DNA of 64,000 bases from JBCCBV01 sp039033855 (lineage in GTDB: Bacteria > Planctomycetota > Phycisphaerae > Phycisphaerales > Phycisphaeraceae): the NCBI GenBank assembly GCA_039033855.1, contig JBCCBV010000002.1, positions 62,001 to 126,000 of the forward strand. The letters run 5' to 3'. This document shows positions 37,443-45,676 of the stretch, piece by piece. How positions within the stretch are numbered: position 1 is the first letter of the stretch; every line of letters begins with the position of its first letter. The position numbers and the translations under genes were made by a program. The notes under the pieces were generated by a model, which was not told where the DNA came from, made no database searches, and worked only from the letters and a program-made list of their open reading frames with translations.

Positions 37443-38166
37443 TCGACAGCTCGAGCGGATGACCCCCGACGACGCCGGGCAAGCGCTGTCCGAAGCTGGC
37501 GTGGCCTATCTGCCGATCTGCCCGCTCGAATGGCACGGCCGACACCTGCCGGTCGGTGTCGACTTGACGATCGCGCTGCGCCTTTGCCTCCACGCTGCGG
37601 AACGCACCGGGGGCGTCGTCTTGCCGCCGCTGTCCATCGGCGTAGGGGGAGAGCACGGCGGCTACCCGTTCACCGCCCTGTCGCCCGCCCGTGACTTAGA
37701 CCCGGTGCTGGCGGACTTGGTCCGACGGGTCCTGGGTTGGCCCGGGGTGCGCTTAGTCGTGCTGTTCTGTGGGCATTTCGCGGAAGAGCAAAAGCAACAA
37801 CTGGAACGGCTGAATCGCTGCGCCGCATCGGTGGCCAACGTGGTGCTGGCGCTGAGCCCCGCCGATTGCCCCGACCCGGGCATCCCGCTGGACCATGCCG
37901 GGCGTTTCGAGACCGGCCTGATGTTGGCGTGGGCGTCGGAGCAAGTGCACAAGGATCGCCTGCCCACAGAAACGGCCTGGCCGATCGAAGAGGGCGAGTC
38001 GGCTTGGTCAGACACGCGCCACGACCCAGCACACCCGTTGTACGGCGTGTTCGGCGGCGACCCACGCCGGGCCTCTCGCGAAGAAGGCCGTGCCCTCGCC
38101 GAACGGCTCACCACCTGGCTGGCGGGTCGGGTGCGTGCGCGGCTCGATCGCCTCTGCGATCACTAG
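37426..38166 (+). CDS. Creatininase-family amidohydrolase
   Basis: The 246-residue protein has the family's metal ligands in CPLEWHGRHLPVGVD (E35, H37, H40, D46), followed by GVGGEHGGYPF, LFCGHFAEEQ and DHAGRFETGLML. The family contains creatinine amidohydrolases, mycofactocin MftE-like peptidases and sugar-lactone or amide hydrolases, so the name does not fix the reaction. Its start lies inside the aldo/keto reductase gene, so the two are coupled. Confidence 0.88.
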   Translation: MHSKIDRQLERMTPDDAGQALSEAGVAYLPICPLEWHGRHLPVGVDLTIALRLCLHAAERTGGVVLPPLSIGVGGEHGGYPFTALSPARDLDPVLADLVRRVLGWPGVRLVVLFCGHFAEEQKQQLERLNRCAASVANVVLALSPADCPDPGIPLDHAGRFETGLMLAWASEQVHKDRLPTETAWPIEEGESAWSDTRHDPAHPLYGVFGGDPRRASREEGRALAERLTTWLAGRVRARLDRLCDH

Positions 38167-38231
38167 TCTGTAGACAGGCCGGCGTCTCTTGGGATCGCGC
38201 GATCGAGACCGAACCGGCCGGGAGGCATCCG

Positions 38232-40076
38232 ATCCAAGAGCGCGCACCCGGCGGCTGGCTGAACAACCTGCAAGAACGCGGCGGCCCGCCGGGGCAAGCG
38301 GTCGCAAGAGCGATCGACGAGGCTCGCGGTTACTCGTGGCGCAAGGCCCGGGCCGACGGCGTGGCCGGGCTCAGCGTGGCCGTGGTCGCCGTGCCCCAGG
38401 CCATGGCCTATGCGCTGATCGCCGGCGTGCCGCCGGTGTACGGGCTCTACACCGTCATCGTGCAAGCCGCGCTTGGGGCGGTGTTCAACAGCCAGAAGTT
38501 CCTTTCGGTCGGACCCATCAACACCCAGGCGCTTTTGACCGCGTCGATCGTGCAACGGCTGTCGGGGTCGGAAGACCCGGCCACCTACCTGGGCTACGTG
38601 GTCACGCTGACGCTGCTCAAGGGCCTGATCCAGTTGGCCATGGCGTCGCTCCGGTTGGGTCACTTGGTGCGCTTTGTGAGCCAGAGCGTGGTCGTGGGCT
38701 TTACCGCTGGCGCGGGCGTTCTGATCGCCGTGGGGCAGGTTCCCTCGCTGCTCGGATTTTCGGCATCGCGCACCGACGCGGACTGGCCCGGGCTGGTCGG
38801 CGCGGTGCAGCGCACCGTGCGCGGATTGGAACAGACCAGCGCCACGTCGGTGGGCATCGGCCTGGGTTGCCTGGCGGTGCTGTGGATCGCGCAGCGGACC
38901 CATCGCATGGCGCCGGGTCCGTTGCTGGCGGTGTTGGCCGGGGCGGCGGCGGTGGCGCTGATCGGCGCTGAACGGGCCGCGTTCGCCCGGGTGCCCGAGA
39001 TGCCGTCGGGGTTCCGCTTCGAGTGGCCGGGCCTACGGCTGGACCAGCCCGACGCGCTGGTGGCCGGCGCCGTGGCCCTGGCGTTGCTCGGCTTGCTTGA
39101 GGCGTACTCCATCGGCCGGTCGATCGGCCAACGCACGGGCGAGCGTGTCTCGGCCAACGCCGAACTCTTCGGCCAGGGTGTGGTGAACTTCCTGTCGTAC
39201 CCGCTGTGGTGCATCCCGGGGTCGGGCAGCTTTTCGCGCTCGGCGCTGAACCACCGGGCCGGGGCGAAGACGGCGTTCTCGAGCCTGTTCGCCTCGGGCT
39301 TCGTGCTCATCGCGTTCCTGATGCTGGCCGATTCGGCCAGGCTGATCCCCATGGCGTCGATCGCCGCGGTGCTGTTCGTGATCGCCTACGGGCTGATCGA
39401 CTGGCGGTACGTCCGGCGGATACGCAAGGCCGACCCCGCCGACGCCGCGGTGTGCGTGGCCACCTTCGCCGCCACGCTGCTGGCGCCGCTGCAATACGCG
39501 GTGTTTCTGGGCATCTTCTTGAACCTGGCGCTGTACCTCCGCCGAGCCAGCCAGTTGCACCTGATCCAGATGTCGCCCACGGGGCACGGGCCGTTCACCG
39601 AACGACCCATCCACGACCGCTCAGGGCGCGAGCGCGTGCTGCTGCTCCAAGTCGAAGGCAACCTGTTCTTCGCCCAGGCCGACGCTTTGGCCGATGCGCT
39701 CGCGTCGGTGGCGCAGTCCGGCACGCAGGCCGCGGTGCTGCGGCTCAAGCGCACCCACTCGATCGACGCCACCTGCCTCGACTGCCTGGAGCGCTTCGTG
39801 CTCGACATGCAAGAGCGCGGCAAGCACGTGGTGCTTTGCGGCGTGACCGGCGAGATGGACCACCGCCTGCGCCGCTTCGGCCTGGTCGGGGTCGTGGGAA
39901 AGGCCAACTACTTCGAGACCGAGCTGGGGGTGTTCGCCTCGACCCGCCGGGCCTTGGATCGCGCCCGTGAGCTGGTGGGCGTGTCGATCGACGTGGACGC
40001 CCTGGATGTCGATGTCGATGAAGACGAACCCGCCACGCCGGCTAGCGCCCCGCCGGAGCCGCGTCCCAACGGATGA
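38232..40076 (+). CDS. SulP-family anion transporter with STAS domain
   Basis: The protein has about ten membrane helices beginning KARADGVAGLSVAVVAVPQA and the SulP motif GVPPVYGLYTVIVQAALGAVF, then PGSGSFSRSALNHRAGAKT. A cytosolic STAS domain follows (VLLLQVEGNLFFAQADAL, SIDATCLDCLERF). The start is unclear: no ATG, GTG or TTG lies in frame between the creatininase stop and the first helix. I placed it at the ATC at 38232, 6 bp after GGGAGG; CTG 38259 is another option. This gives 614 residues, normal for SulP. The family moves sulfate, bicarbonate or other anions. Among sulfatases, sulfate is the natural guess. The last 30 residues are acidic and Pro-rich. The 3' end overlaps the convergent GH42-like gene by 35 bp. 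Confidence 0.85.
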   Translation: MQERAPGGWLNNLQERGGPPGQAVARAIDEARGYSWRKARADGVAGLSVAVVAVPQAMAYALIAGVPPVYGLYTVIVQAALGAVFNSQKFLSVGPINTQALLTASIVQRLSGSEDPATYLGYVVTLTLLKGLIQLAMASLRLGHLVRFVSQSVVVGFTAGAGVLIAVGQVPSLLGFSASRTDADWPGLVGAVQRTVRGLEQTSATSVGIGLGCLAVLWIAQRTHRMAPGPLLAVLAGAAAVALIGAERAAFARVPEMPSGFRFEWPGLRLDQPDALVAGAVALALLGLLEAYSIGRSIGQRTGERVSANAELFGQGVVNFLSYPLWCIPGSGSFSRSALNHRAGAKTAFSSLFASGFVLIAFLMLADSARLIPMASIAAVLFVIAYGLIDWRYVRRIRKADPADAAVCVATFAATLLAPLQYAVFLGIFLNLALYLRRASQLHLIQMSPTGHGPFTERPIHDRSGRERVLLLQVEGNLFFAQADALADALASVAQSGTQAAVLRLKRTHSIDATCLDCLERFVLDMQERGKHVVLCGVTGEMDHRLRRFGLVGVVGKANYFETELGVFASTRRALDRARELVGVSIDVDALDVDVDEDEPATPASAPPEPRPNG

Positions 40077-42300
40077 GCCGGACCTGAAGCGGAGCGAGGG
40101 ACACGGCGCCGTCGATCCGCTGGCCGGTTCGCAAATCAACACCAGCCTTCGGCTCGCCCTGCGGCCCCACGGCCTGGCGTTGCTCCACTTCGGACCCCAC
40201 ACCCACCACAAAGGTGTAGCGGGCGCCTTCGTGCCAGACCGATCGGTACAGCACGCCGAGCCCGTCGCCGTCGGTCGGTTTCAGGCGTACGGCAGGAACG
40301 ATGCCGTGTTGATCCATCGCCTGGGCGATGTGCTGGCGCAATGCTCTGATGTCCGCTTCGGCCACGTCCGGCAGTCGGAGTAGCGCCGCGCCCTTCGCCT
40401 CGTACGCTTCCAACTCCGCGGCGTAACGATCGACCGCCTGCCCCGGGACCAGCACCAAGGATCGCTGATCGGCGGGCCACGTGGCTAACTCTTGCGGCGC
40501 CACCACCCCGACCGACGCGCCGACCTGCGCCGCCGCCTCGTACGCCGTGTGCAACGCGTGCATGTGCATCGGCTCGGCCAGCAGCGTGTCGTCGGACCAC
40601 AACAGGTGGATCGTCCGCGGCGCATCGGAAATCGCTTCGAGCACCCGCGCGTGCTCGTTCAGCTCGGCGTTGGACTGGCACAACGCCAGGAACAACGCGG
40701 GCTGCGTCGTCAGGCTGGCGTAGAAGGCGTGCTGCAACGCCCCCAGCCGTGCGGACGGCGTGTCGCGACGCTGCCAATACCACACGATGTTCCCCGTAGA
40801 ACCGTGCGCGGCGAGCAGCCACATGCAAGCCACGGCGTGCTGCGCTTCGATATGCGGCAAACGCATCGCCGAGGTCGAAAAGGCGTGCAATTCCGTGTCG
40901 AAGATCGTCTGCGCCGGATCGACCGAACGCAGGTAGTCGTACGCCATCAGGCCCGGCAGCCAGTGCAGCGCGTAGCGGTCGTCATGCCAAGTGGAGGCGG
41001 CGGCCCGGCGGTCGGCGACCGGGAGCATACGCGTGTCGATGCCGTGCAGGTCGCTGCTGGCCGCGAGCGCCCGGCGGTCGATGCCGTTGAGCGGTACGTC
41101 CGCTCCGACGCCGACCAGGCTGATGTCCTGCAGCTTCACGTGCAGAGGAAGGTCGGGGTGGAACTCGCGAACGACCTCCGCCAGATAGGCCAGCGCCTGG
41201 GTGCCCCGATCGCGGTTGAAGCCCAGGGCGTCGATCCGCTCGGCATGGCCGGCCTCTTCGAGCGAGGCCTCGGTCGGCCTGGGGATGGCGTTGAACGAAG
41301 CGTGCTCGGAGCCCCAGGCTTGGTTGAGCGCGTCGATGTCGGGGTACCGGTCGCGCAAGGCGTTTCGATAAGCCGACAGGGTGTGCTCGGTCCAACCTTT
41401 GAGCGGGAACTCCGGCTCGTTGGCCAGGCAGAACGAGACCACGTTGTCGTGCTCGGCGAGCATCGGGATCAGCCGCGCCAAGGCTTGCCGTGCCACCGGG
41501 CGGAACGCGGGGTGATCGACATCGATCCGGAAAAAGTGCCAGGGGCTGTCGCCCAACCCGGGGTGGAGCGCATCCAAACGCTGCGTGCGGGTCCAGATCA
41601 GGATCGGATTGACCGCGATGCCGTGCTCGGCGTAATGCGCGATGCGGCGGCTGAGCCAATCGACGGTGGCCTGGGCCTCTTCGTCCGGCACGCCGACGAG
41701 CGAACTGACCCGCACGGTGAGTTCGACCACCCCCACGCCAAGCGTCTTCGCGCGGCGGATCTCGGGGTCCAGCGTCGCGCGAAATTCGGCGGGCCTGGGC
41801 CCGGCGTCGTGACCGGCGTGATAAGCGGCGTGCTCGACCTCATCGAACCAGGAGAAACCGAGCGGGAACACCGGCCGGGCGTCGATCCGAAAACGCCCGG
41901 TCGAGGCGTCGAGGCGCATCCACGCTGGCGACGCGGGCGGATCGGATGCGGCGTCTCGCTGTTCGTGCAGCCGGGCGATCGAGGCTTGGAAAGCGTCGCG
42001 ATAAGCGGCCGTCTCGCGCTCGGCCCAATCGCGGTCTTGCCCACCCTTGAACGCGCCCACGGCGCGGCGCACCGCTTCGGGCGAAGCGGCTTCCTCGGCG
42101 TCCCAAAACGAGAGCACGTCCAACATGGCGGGCAAGTATCCGGATACGGGCTGCGACTTGCCATCGCCCACACGCATGCCAGGCGATCCCGGGTCGGATT
42201 CGTGCACACCGACAACCGGATCAGCGCTGGCGACTCCCTGAAAGAACAACCCCAGGAACGCCAGCAGCGCAACGCCGACTGGTTCTTTCATGATCCGCAT
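40042..42300 (-). CDS. Secreted GH42-like glycoside hydrolase
   Basis: The 752-residue protein starts with a signal peptide (GVALLAFLGLFFQGVASA). After a helical N-terminal region of about 130 residues comes a barrel: FPLGFSWFDEVEH, WLSRRIAHYAEHGIAVNPILIW, the acid/base motif CLANEPEF (E295), YPDIDALNQAWGS, and a probable nucleophile E470 in IFDTELHAF. VWYWQRRDT and a C-terminal flavodoxin-like/beta region match GH42 beta-galactosidase architecture. GH42 and related clan A enzymes include beta-galactosidases and some agarases; activity on galactan-type glycan is plausible. ATG 42300 is used; ATG 42291 is also possible. Confidence 0.75.
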   Translation of the reverse strand: MRIMKEPVGVALLAFLGLFFQGVASADPVVGVHESDPGSPGMRVGDGKSQPVSGYLPAMLDVLSFWDAEEAASPEAVRRAVGAFKGGQDRDWAERETAAYRDAFQASIARLHEQRDAASDPPASPAWMRLDASTGRFRIDARPVFPLGFSWFDEVEHAAYHAGHDAGPRPAEFRATLDPEIRRAKTLGVGVVELTVRVSSLVGVPDEEAQATVDWLSRRIAHYAEHGIAVNPILIWTRTQRLDALHPGLGDSPWHFFRIDVDHPAFRPVARQALARLIPMLAEHDNVVSFCLANEPEFPLKGWTEHTLSAYRNALRDRYPDIDALNQAWGSEHASFNAIPRPTEASLEEAGHAERIDALGFNRDRGTQALAYLAEVVREFHPDLPLHVKLQDISLVGVGADVPLNGIDRRALAASSDLHGIDTRMLPVADRRAAASTWHDDRYALHWLPGLMAYDYLRSVDPAQTIFDTELHAFSTSAMRLPHIEAQHAVACMWLLAAHGSTGNIVWYWQRRDTPSARLGALQHAFYASLTTQPALFLALCQSNAELNEHARVLEAISDAPRTIHLLWSDDTLLAEPMHMHALHTAYEAAAQVGASVGVVAPQELATWPADQRSLVLVPGQAVDRYAAELEAYEAKGAALLRLPDVAEADIRALRQHIAQAMDQHGIVPAVRLKPTDGDGLGVLYRSVWHEGARYTFVVGVGSEVEQRQAVGPQGEPKAGVDLRTGQRIDGAVSLAPLQVRLIRWDAAPAGR

Positions 42301-42322
42301 GGAGAATACCTTTCAAGGGCCT

Positions 42323-42336
42323 GGCGCCGCGGCGCC
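42323..42336. repeat. 14-bp perfect palindrome upstream of the GH42-like gene
   Basis: GGCGCCGCGGCGCC reads the same on both strands and lies 23 bp before the GH42-like start. It could be an operator or part of a leader hairpin; in GC-rich DNA it could also be chance. Confidence 0.3.
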
Positions 42337-42393
42337 TGGAAACGGAGATTTTGTCGATCGGTCGGGTCCGCACCCGCTTGAGACCCTTTAACG

Positions 42394-42428
42394 AAAAAGC
42401 CCGACCCGGCGTGCGCCGAATCGGGCTT
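42394..42428 (-). terminator. Rho-independent terminator of the 42450-43499 gene
   Basis: On the minus strand AAGCCCGA pairs with TCGGGCTT around a GC-rich inner stem, followed by a short T run (TTTTTCG). It lies 22 bp after the stop of the PEP-CTERM gene. This is the clearest intrinsic terminator in the window, and it separates that gene from the GH42-like gene. Confidence 0.85.
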
Positions 42429-42449
42429 GGAGGAACAGAAAGTGTTGCC

Positions 42450-43499
42450 TTAACCACGGCGCCGACGGGCCGCCAAGGCCGCGCCACCCAGGCCGAGCAG
42501 GGCGAACGACGCCGGCTCGGGGACCGCGGTCACGACCAGGTTGTCGAACAGGTGTCCGCCGTTGGCGTTGGCGACGAACGCGATATACGCGTCGCGTGCG
42601 CCAGGGTTCGGGTCGGTGCCGCCGTTCGGACCGACGGTCGTGATGTTGTCACCCCATTCGAAGGTGTTCAGCAGCGGGTTGGCCGGGTCCAGGGGGACCG
42701 AGGTCAGCGGGCCGCCGTCGATGCCGATCAGCAGCTCGACAAAGTGCGTGGCGCCGTCGGCGAACAGGTCGCCCGGGGCGGCGGTCACGATCATTTCGAC
42801 CGTGTAGACGCGGTCGCTGGGGAACGCTTCCACCGGGTCGCCGCTGGCGGTGCCGTCGGCGCCGTCTTGCCAGAGCACGTACTCGTCCCACGTGGGCTGG
42901 TCGAAGATCGGTTCGTTGAATCCGGCCGAGTCGGGGTTGCCAGCCGATTTCACGCCCGTGCCGCCGATGGCGCGGGTGATGGCCGAGCCGCTGTTGCGGA
43001 CGCCGACGCCGACGCGCGAGTCGGGGTTGCCGCCGAAAAGCGCACCCGAGCCGCCGATGGAGGCGCCGTCGAGCGTGTCGATCAGCACGAAGCCAAGCCA
43101 GTCGCGGCCGTGGAAGGCGCCGAGACCGATGTCCGACGGGCTCAGGTCGACCTTAACGCTCACGCCGCCGGCGGCGATCACGTCGGGCGTAGCCAGGTTG
43201 ATCGGCAGGATGGTCCGCCCGAAGGCGATCACACCGTTGTCGCCGTCGGTGCGCTCGATGTCGAACGCGCCGCCGGGGTTCGAGACCGTATACGTGGCCG
43301 AACCGAGCGTGCCGCCCGACGCGTTGTCGTTGGCGCCCCAGTCCGACAGCAACGGCGGGTCTGCGGGATCCACCGGCTCGATGTTGTTGCCGGTGGTCCG
43401 GTCGAACGAATCCGAGACCAGCACCTGGCCGTGCGTAGCCACGCCGAACCCGGCCGACGCCGCGAGGGCGGCCATCAAAACGCTGTACTTACGTTGCAT
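42450..43499 (-). CDS. PEP-CTERM protein, paralogue of 31671-32948
   Basis: ATG 43499 follows AGGAGG (43505-43510) and begins a signal peptide (SVLMAALAASAGFGVATHG). The protein is 349 residues. It shares with the 31671-32948 protein NLATPDVIAAGGVSVKVD, GRDWLGFV, VRNSGSAITR, SAGFNEPIFD, YVLWQDGADG and FPSDRVYTVEM, so the two are clear paralogues. It lacks the dockerin-like repeats and passes directly into the VPEPASFALLGLGGAALAARRRR tail. Secreted and sorted to the envelope. The domain is beta-rich and lectin-like in look, but its function is unknown. Confidence 0.85.
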   Translation of the reverse strand: MQRKYSVLMAALAASAGFGVATHGQVLVSDSFDRTTGNNIEPVDPADPPLLSDWGANDNASGGTLGSATYTVSNPGGAFDIERTDGDNGVIAFGRTILPINLATPDVIAAGGVSVKVDLSPSDIGLGAFHGRDWLGFVLIDTLDGASIGGSGALFGGNPDSRVGVGVRNSGSAITRAIGGTGVKSAGNPDSAGFNEPIFDQPTWDEYVLWQDGADGTASGDPVEAFPSDRVYTVEMIVTAAPGDLFADGATHFVELLIGIDGGPLTSVPLDPANPLLNTFEWGDNITTVGPNGGTDPNPGARDAYIAFVANANGGHLFDNLVVTAVPEPASFALLGLGGAALAARRRRG

Positions 43500-43504
43500 T
43501 GCAT

Positions 43505-43510
43505 CCTCCT
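43505..43510 (-). promoter_or_regulatory. Shine-Dalgarno AGGAGG that fixes the start at 43499
   Basis: A perfect AGGAGG on the minus strand, 5 bp before ATG 43499. It rules out the longer in-frame reading that begins at 43562. Confidence 0.7.
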
Positions 43511-43607
43511 GAGACAAAAAAACTAGGCGAGTCCGCGACGCGAACGCGACGCTTGTTGACACTGTTAGAAGAGTAAGGCGTGTTTGGGATTACACAACGG
43601 ACGCGAC

Positions 43608-43635
43608 GTGATCGGTTATCGCGATATGTGATCGC
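43608..43635 (+). promoter_or_regulatory. GTGATCG direct repeat, 20-bp spacing
   Basis: GTGATCG occurs at 43608-43614 and 43628-43634, 109-136 bp upstream of the PEP-CTERM start at 43499. The spacing is identical to the pair at 34204/34224 in the AraC-prepilin gap. This looks like a two-half-site operator. Confidence 0.45.
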
Positions 43636-44091
43636 AAAAAACGCAGAACGCCCCATCTCCACACGCGGCGCTTACGGCACTTGGTCTGCCCGCTTGAATC
43701 GGAGCCTGGCCACTCCACTGGCTTGCTGAGCGCGGACGGTCGCAACGCGCTGGCGACATCGACCGAGCCCGCCTTGACTCTCGGCGGGGCCTCGTTGGCA
43801 GCCGCTGGCTTGAGCAGAGGCACACATCGCCTTCATACCGGGGCGTGTCTATGCGTACGGCGCCTTGTCGGCCCGGTGTAACTTACACGCAACCCAACGG
43901 TTCTTGACCCACGACGTCGGAGAGCGCTAGCCGCAAGGTTGGCATAGTATCTCTGGGGACGCCTGCCCAAGCGTATTGGGAAGTATTACGCTTGCGGTCT
44001 GGAGTGGTACCGCCTTCTGCCGGGCCAATCCCGTCTTGTGTCACGCCCAGGAAAACGCATCTCGCGAACTTCGCTCCGAGGCCTTGCGCTT

Positions 44092-44412
44092 ATGTGGTTG
44101 CTCGTGCTGTTTCGTGGACTTCTTGCAACGGCAGCTGCGGATGAAGCGGACGATGTCCTCGACAACCCGCGCGAGCTCTACAAGACCGTCGTGCCCGGTA
44201 ACCACGTACTGGTTTAAACCGGCAGCGGTCCGGGCGCCTTAGAAATGACATTCCACGACGCGGCGCCGGCCACCCCAACCGTTGGTGGCAAACCCATCGA
44301 CTACAGCGATCCGATGACCTTCGACAGCCCCACCCTGCACTCCGAATACAAGAGCGGCGTCGTCCGTATGGAGTTCGATGGCGAAGCGCTCGAGCTCGAC
44401 TTTTCCGAGTGA
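44092..44412 (+). pseudogene. Small gene split by an in-frame TAA
   Basis: From ATG 44092 the frame reads MWLLVLFRGLLATAAADEAD and continues to GNHVLV, where it meets TAA at 44215. The same frame continues as TGSGPGALEMTFHDAAPATP, then SPTLHSEYKSGVVRMEFDGE and ALELDFSE before TGA at 44410-44412. Both halves look protein-like and share one frame, so this is probably one gene of about 106 codons with a nonsense codon. The downstream half could alone give a 55-residue product from ATG 44245. I do not recognise the family. 44413-44616 holds nothing I can support. Confidence 0.4.
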
Positions 44413-44616
44413 ACCCGGCGAAGGACGCAGCGGCACTTTGGCCTCCATGCGTTCGGAACGCCCTCCCAAAACGTCTCGGAGACGCGCGTAATTCACAAAC
44501 GACGACCCCTTCCGTCGCTACCGAAGCGACGCACCCGATAGCGAGGCCGTGCGTCGCTTGTGTTGGCGGGCTTGGCTCCGCCGTTGCGAGCGCGGAGTTG
44601 GCGGAAGCACAGTGCC

Positions 44617-45132
44617 CTACCTCCACGCCACCAGCACGCCGATGCCCGAGGAGATCACCAGAGACCCCATCAACCGGCGTACAAACACGCTGCGCGAATC
44701 GAACGTTTCTACAGAGGTCACAAACACCCCCGCCAGCGCCACCAGCAGCACGCTCCACACGCCCCTGCTGCCGTACACGACGTTCATCCCGGTTGGATCG
44801 CCGTACTTGCCCAAGGCCCAGATCAGAACCAGTGCCTGCGCCGAGAAAAGCGCCGCGGCCAGAGCCAGCCAACGCCTGCCCGCGCGTGGCCGAATGAATA
44901 CCTTTTCCCCTGTGAGTATCGGCAGTGTGGCGCACAGCGCCAGGGCCACGAGCATCGCCGGGGGCACCAGCCTGCCAAACTCGTTTACGGGGGACCACTG
45001 TTTGACGCCCACGTCAAACGCGGCGAACGACAAGGCCGCCAGAAGCGAAACCCCCAGCGCAATGTAGATCGCGCGGCGTGAAAGGCCATGTTCGGCGACG
45101 TCATCGTCGCCGCTGCCGTTGGAAGACCCCAT
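44617..45132 (-). CDS. EamA/DMT transporter, C-terminal half (frame-split gene)
   Basis: The 171 residues contain a hydrophilic start (SSNGSGDDDVAEHGLSRRA) and then about five membrane helices (IYIALGVSLLAALSFAAFDV, ALFSAQALVLIWALGKY, VYGSRGVWSVLLVALAGVFV, SLVISSGIGVLVAWR). This is the second EamA repeat. It overlaps the N-terminal half by 32 bp in another frame. It is either a frameshifted pseudogene or two separately translated half-transporters. Confidence 0.65.
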   Translation of the reverse strand: MGSSNGSGDDDVAEHGLSRRAIYIALGVSLLAALSFAAFDVGVKQWSPVNEFGRLVPPAMLVALALCATLPILTGEKVFIRPRAGRRWLALAAALFSAQALVLIWALGKYGDPTGMNVVYGSRGVWSVLLVALAGVFVTSVETFDSRSVFVRRLMGSLVISSGIGVLVAWR

Positions 45133-45460
45133 CGATCATGGCCACCAGCACCACCTTGGCGCCCAGCATCGGCGTAGCCAGCGAAACCGCGCCCTTGTCC
45201 AGCGCCACCACCGTCGCCGCGAGCCCGACGTAGAACCCCACGCCCAACGCCAGCACGTGATACCACGATGCCGGCCCCAGCCAAGGCCGATCGCGCCAGG
45301 GGTAGTACACGCCCATAAACGCGGCTGCGGTCAGCGCGGTGGTCCAGAACGTCACTTGCGCCGAGTTGACGCCGCACCGCTGTGCAGCCTTCATGAAATA
45401 CGCTCCCACGGCGTAGACCACGGCAGCGATCAAAGGAAACACGAGGTACCACGACGACAT
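45101..45460 (-). CDS. EamA/DMT transporter, N-terminal half (frame-split gene)
   Basis: The 119 residues form about four membrane helices: LVFPLIAAVVYAVGAYFMKA, VTFWTTALTAAAFMGVYY, VLALGVGFYVGLAATVVALD and AVSLATPMLGAKVVLVAMID. This is the first EamA repeat, ending in a stop after QRQRRR. Joined to the next frame it would make a transporter of about 285 residues, normal for the family. Drug or metabolite export is typical. Confidence 0.65.
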   Translation of the reverse strand: MSSWYLVFPLIAAVVYAVGAYFMKAAQRCGVNSAQVTFWTTALTAAAFMGVYYPWRDRPWLGPASWYHVLALGVGFYVGLAATVVALDKGAVSLATPMLGAKVVLVAMIDGVFQRQRRR

Positions 45461-45676
45461 GGGCGGGCGAGTGTAGGGCTGGATCTGCCGTACGACTCAG
45501 GCGACCGGCGGAGGTTGGACACGCGAGGCACACAACCGCAAACGCGGCATGCCAGACGCGTCGCAGGCCGGGGTACAACCTCTTTGAATCCGATACCGCC
45601 CGCGATGCGAATGTCGGTCTGAGTACGACACCCGAAAATCGAACCCAGACCGCAACCGCCCAGCCAGGACAACTCG

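Larger units (their letters stand above)
43500..44091. other. 592 bp without a supported gene
   Basis: Apart from the Shine-Dalgarno and the GTGATCG pair, this stretch has no convincing reading frame. One inverted repeat, CAAGCGTA (43968-43975) and TACGCTTG (43987-43994) with an 11-bp loop, could be a protein site or a weak transcript hairpin. Confidence 0.4.

Noticed and set aside
40492..42381. 629-codon plus-strand frame opposite the GH42-like gene
   Set aside because: Shadow frame; Arg/Gln/Val-rich with no domain, and the minus strand has a signal peptide and catalytic Glu motifs.
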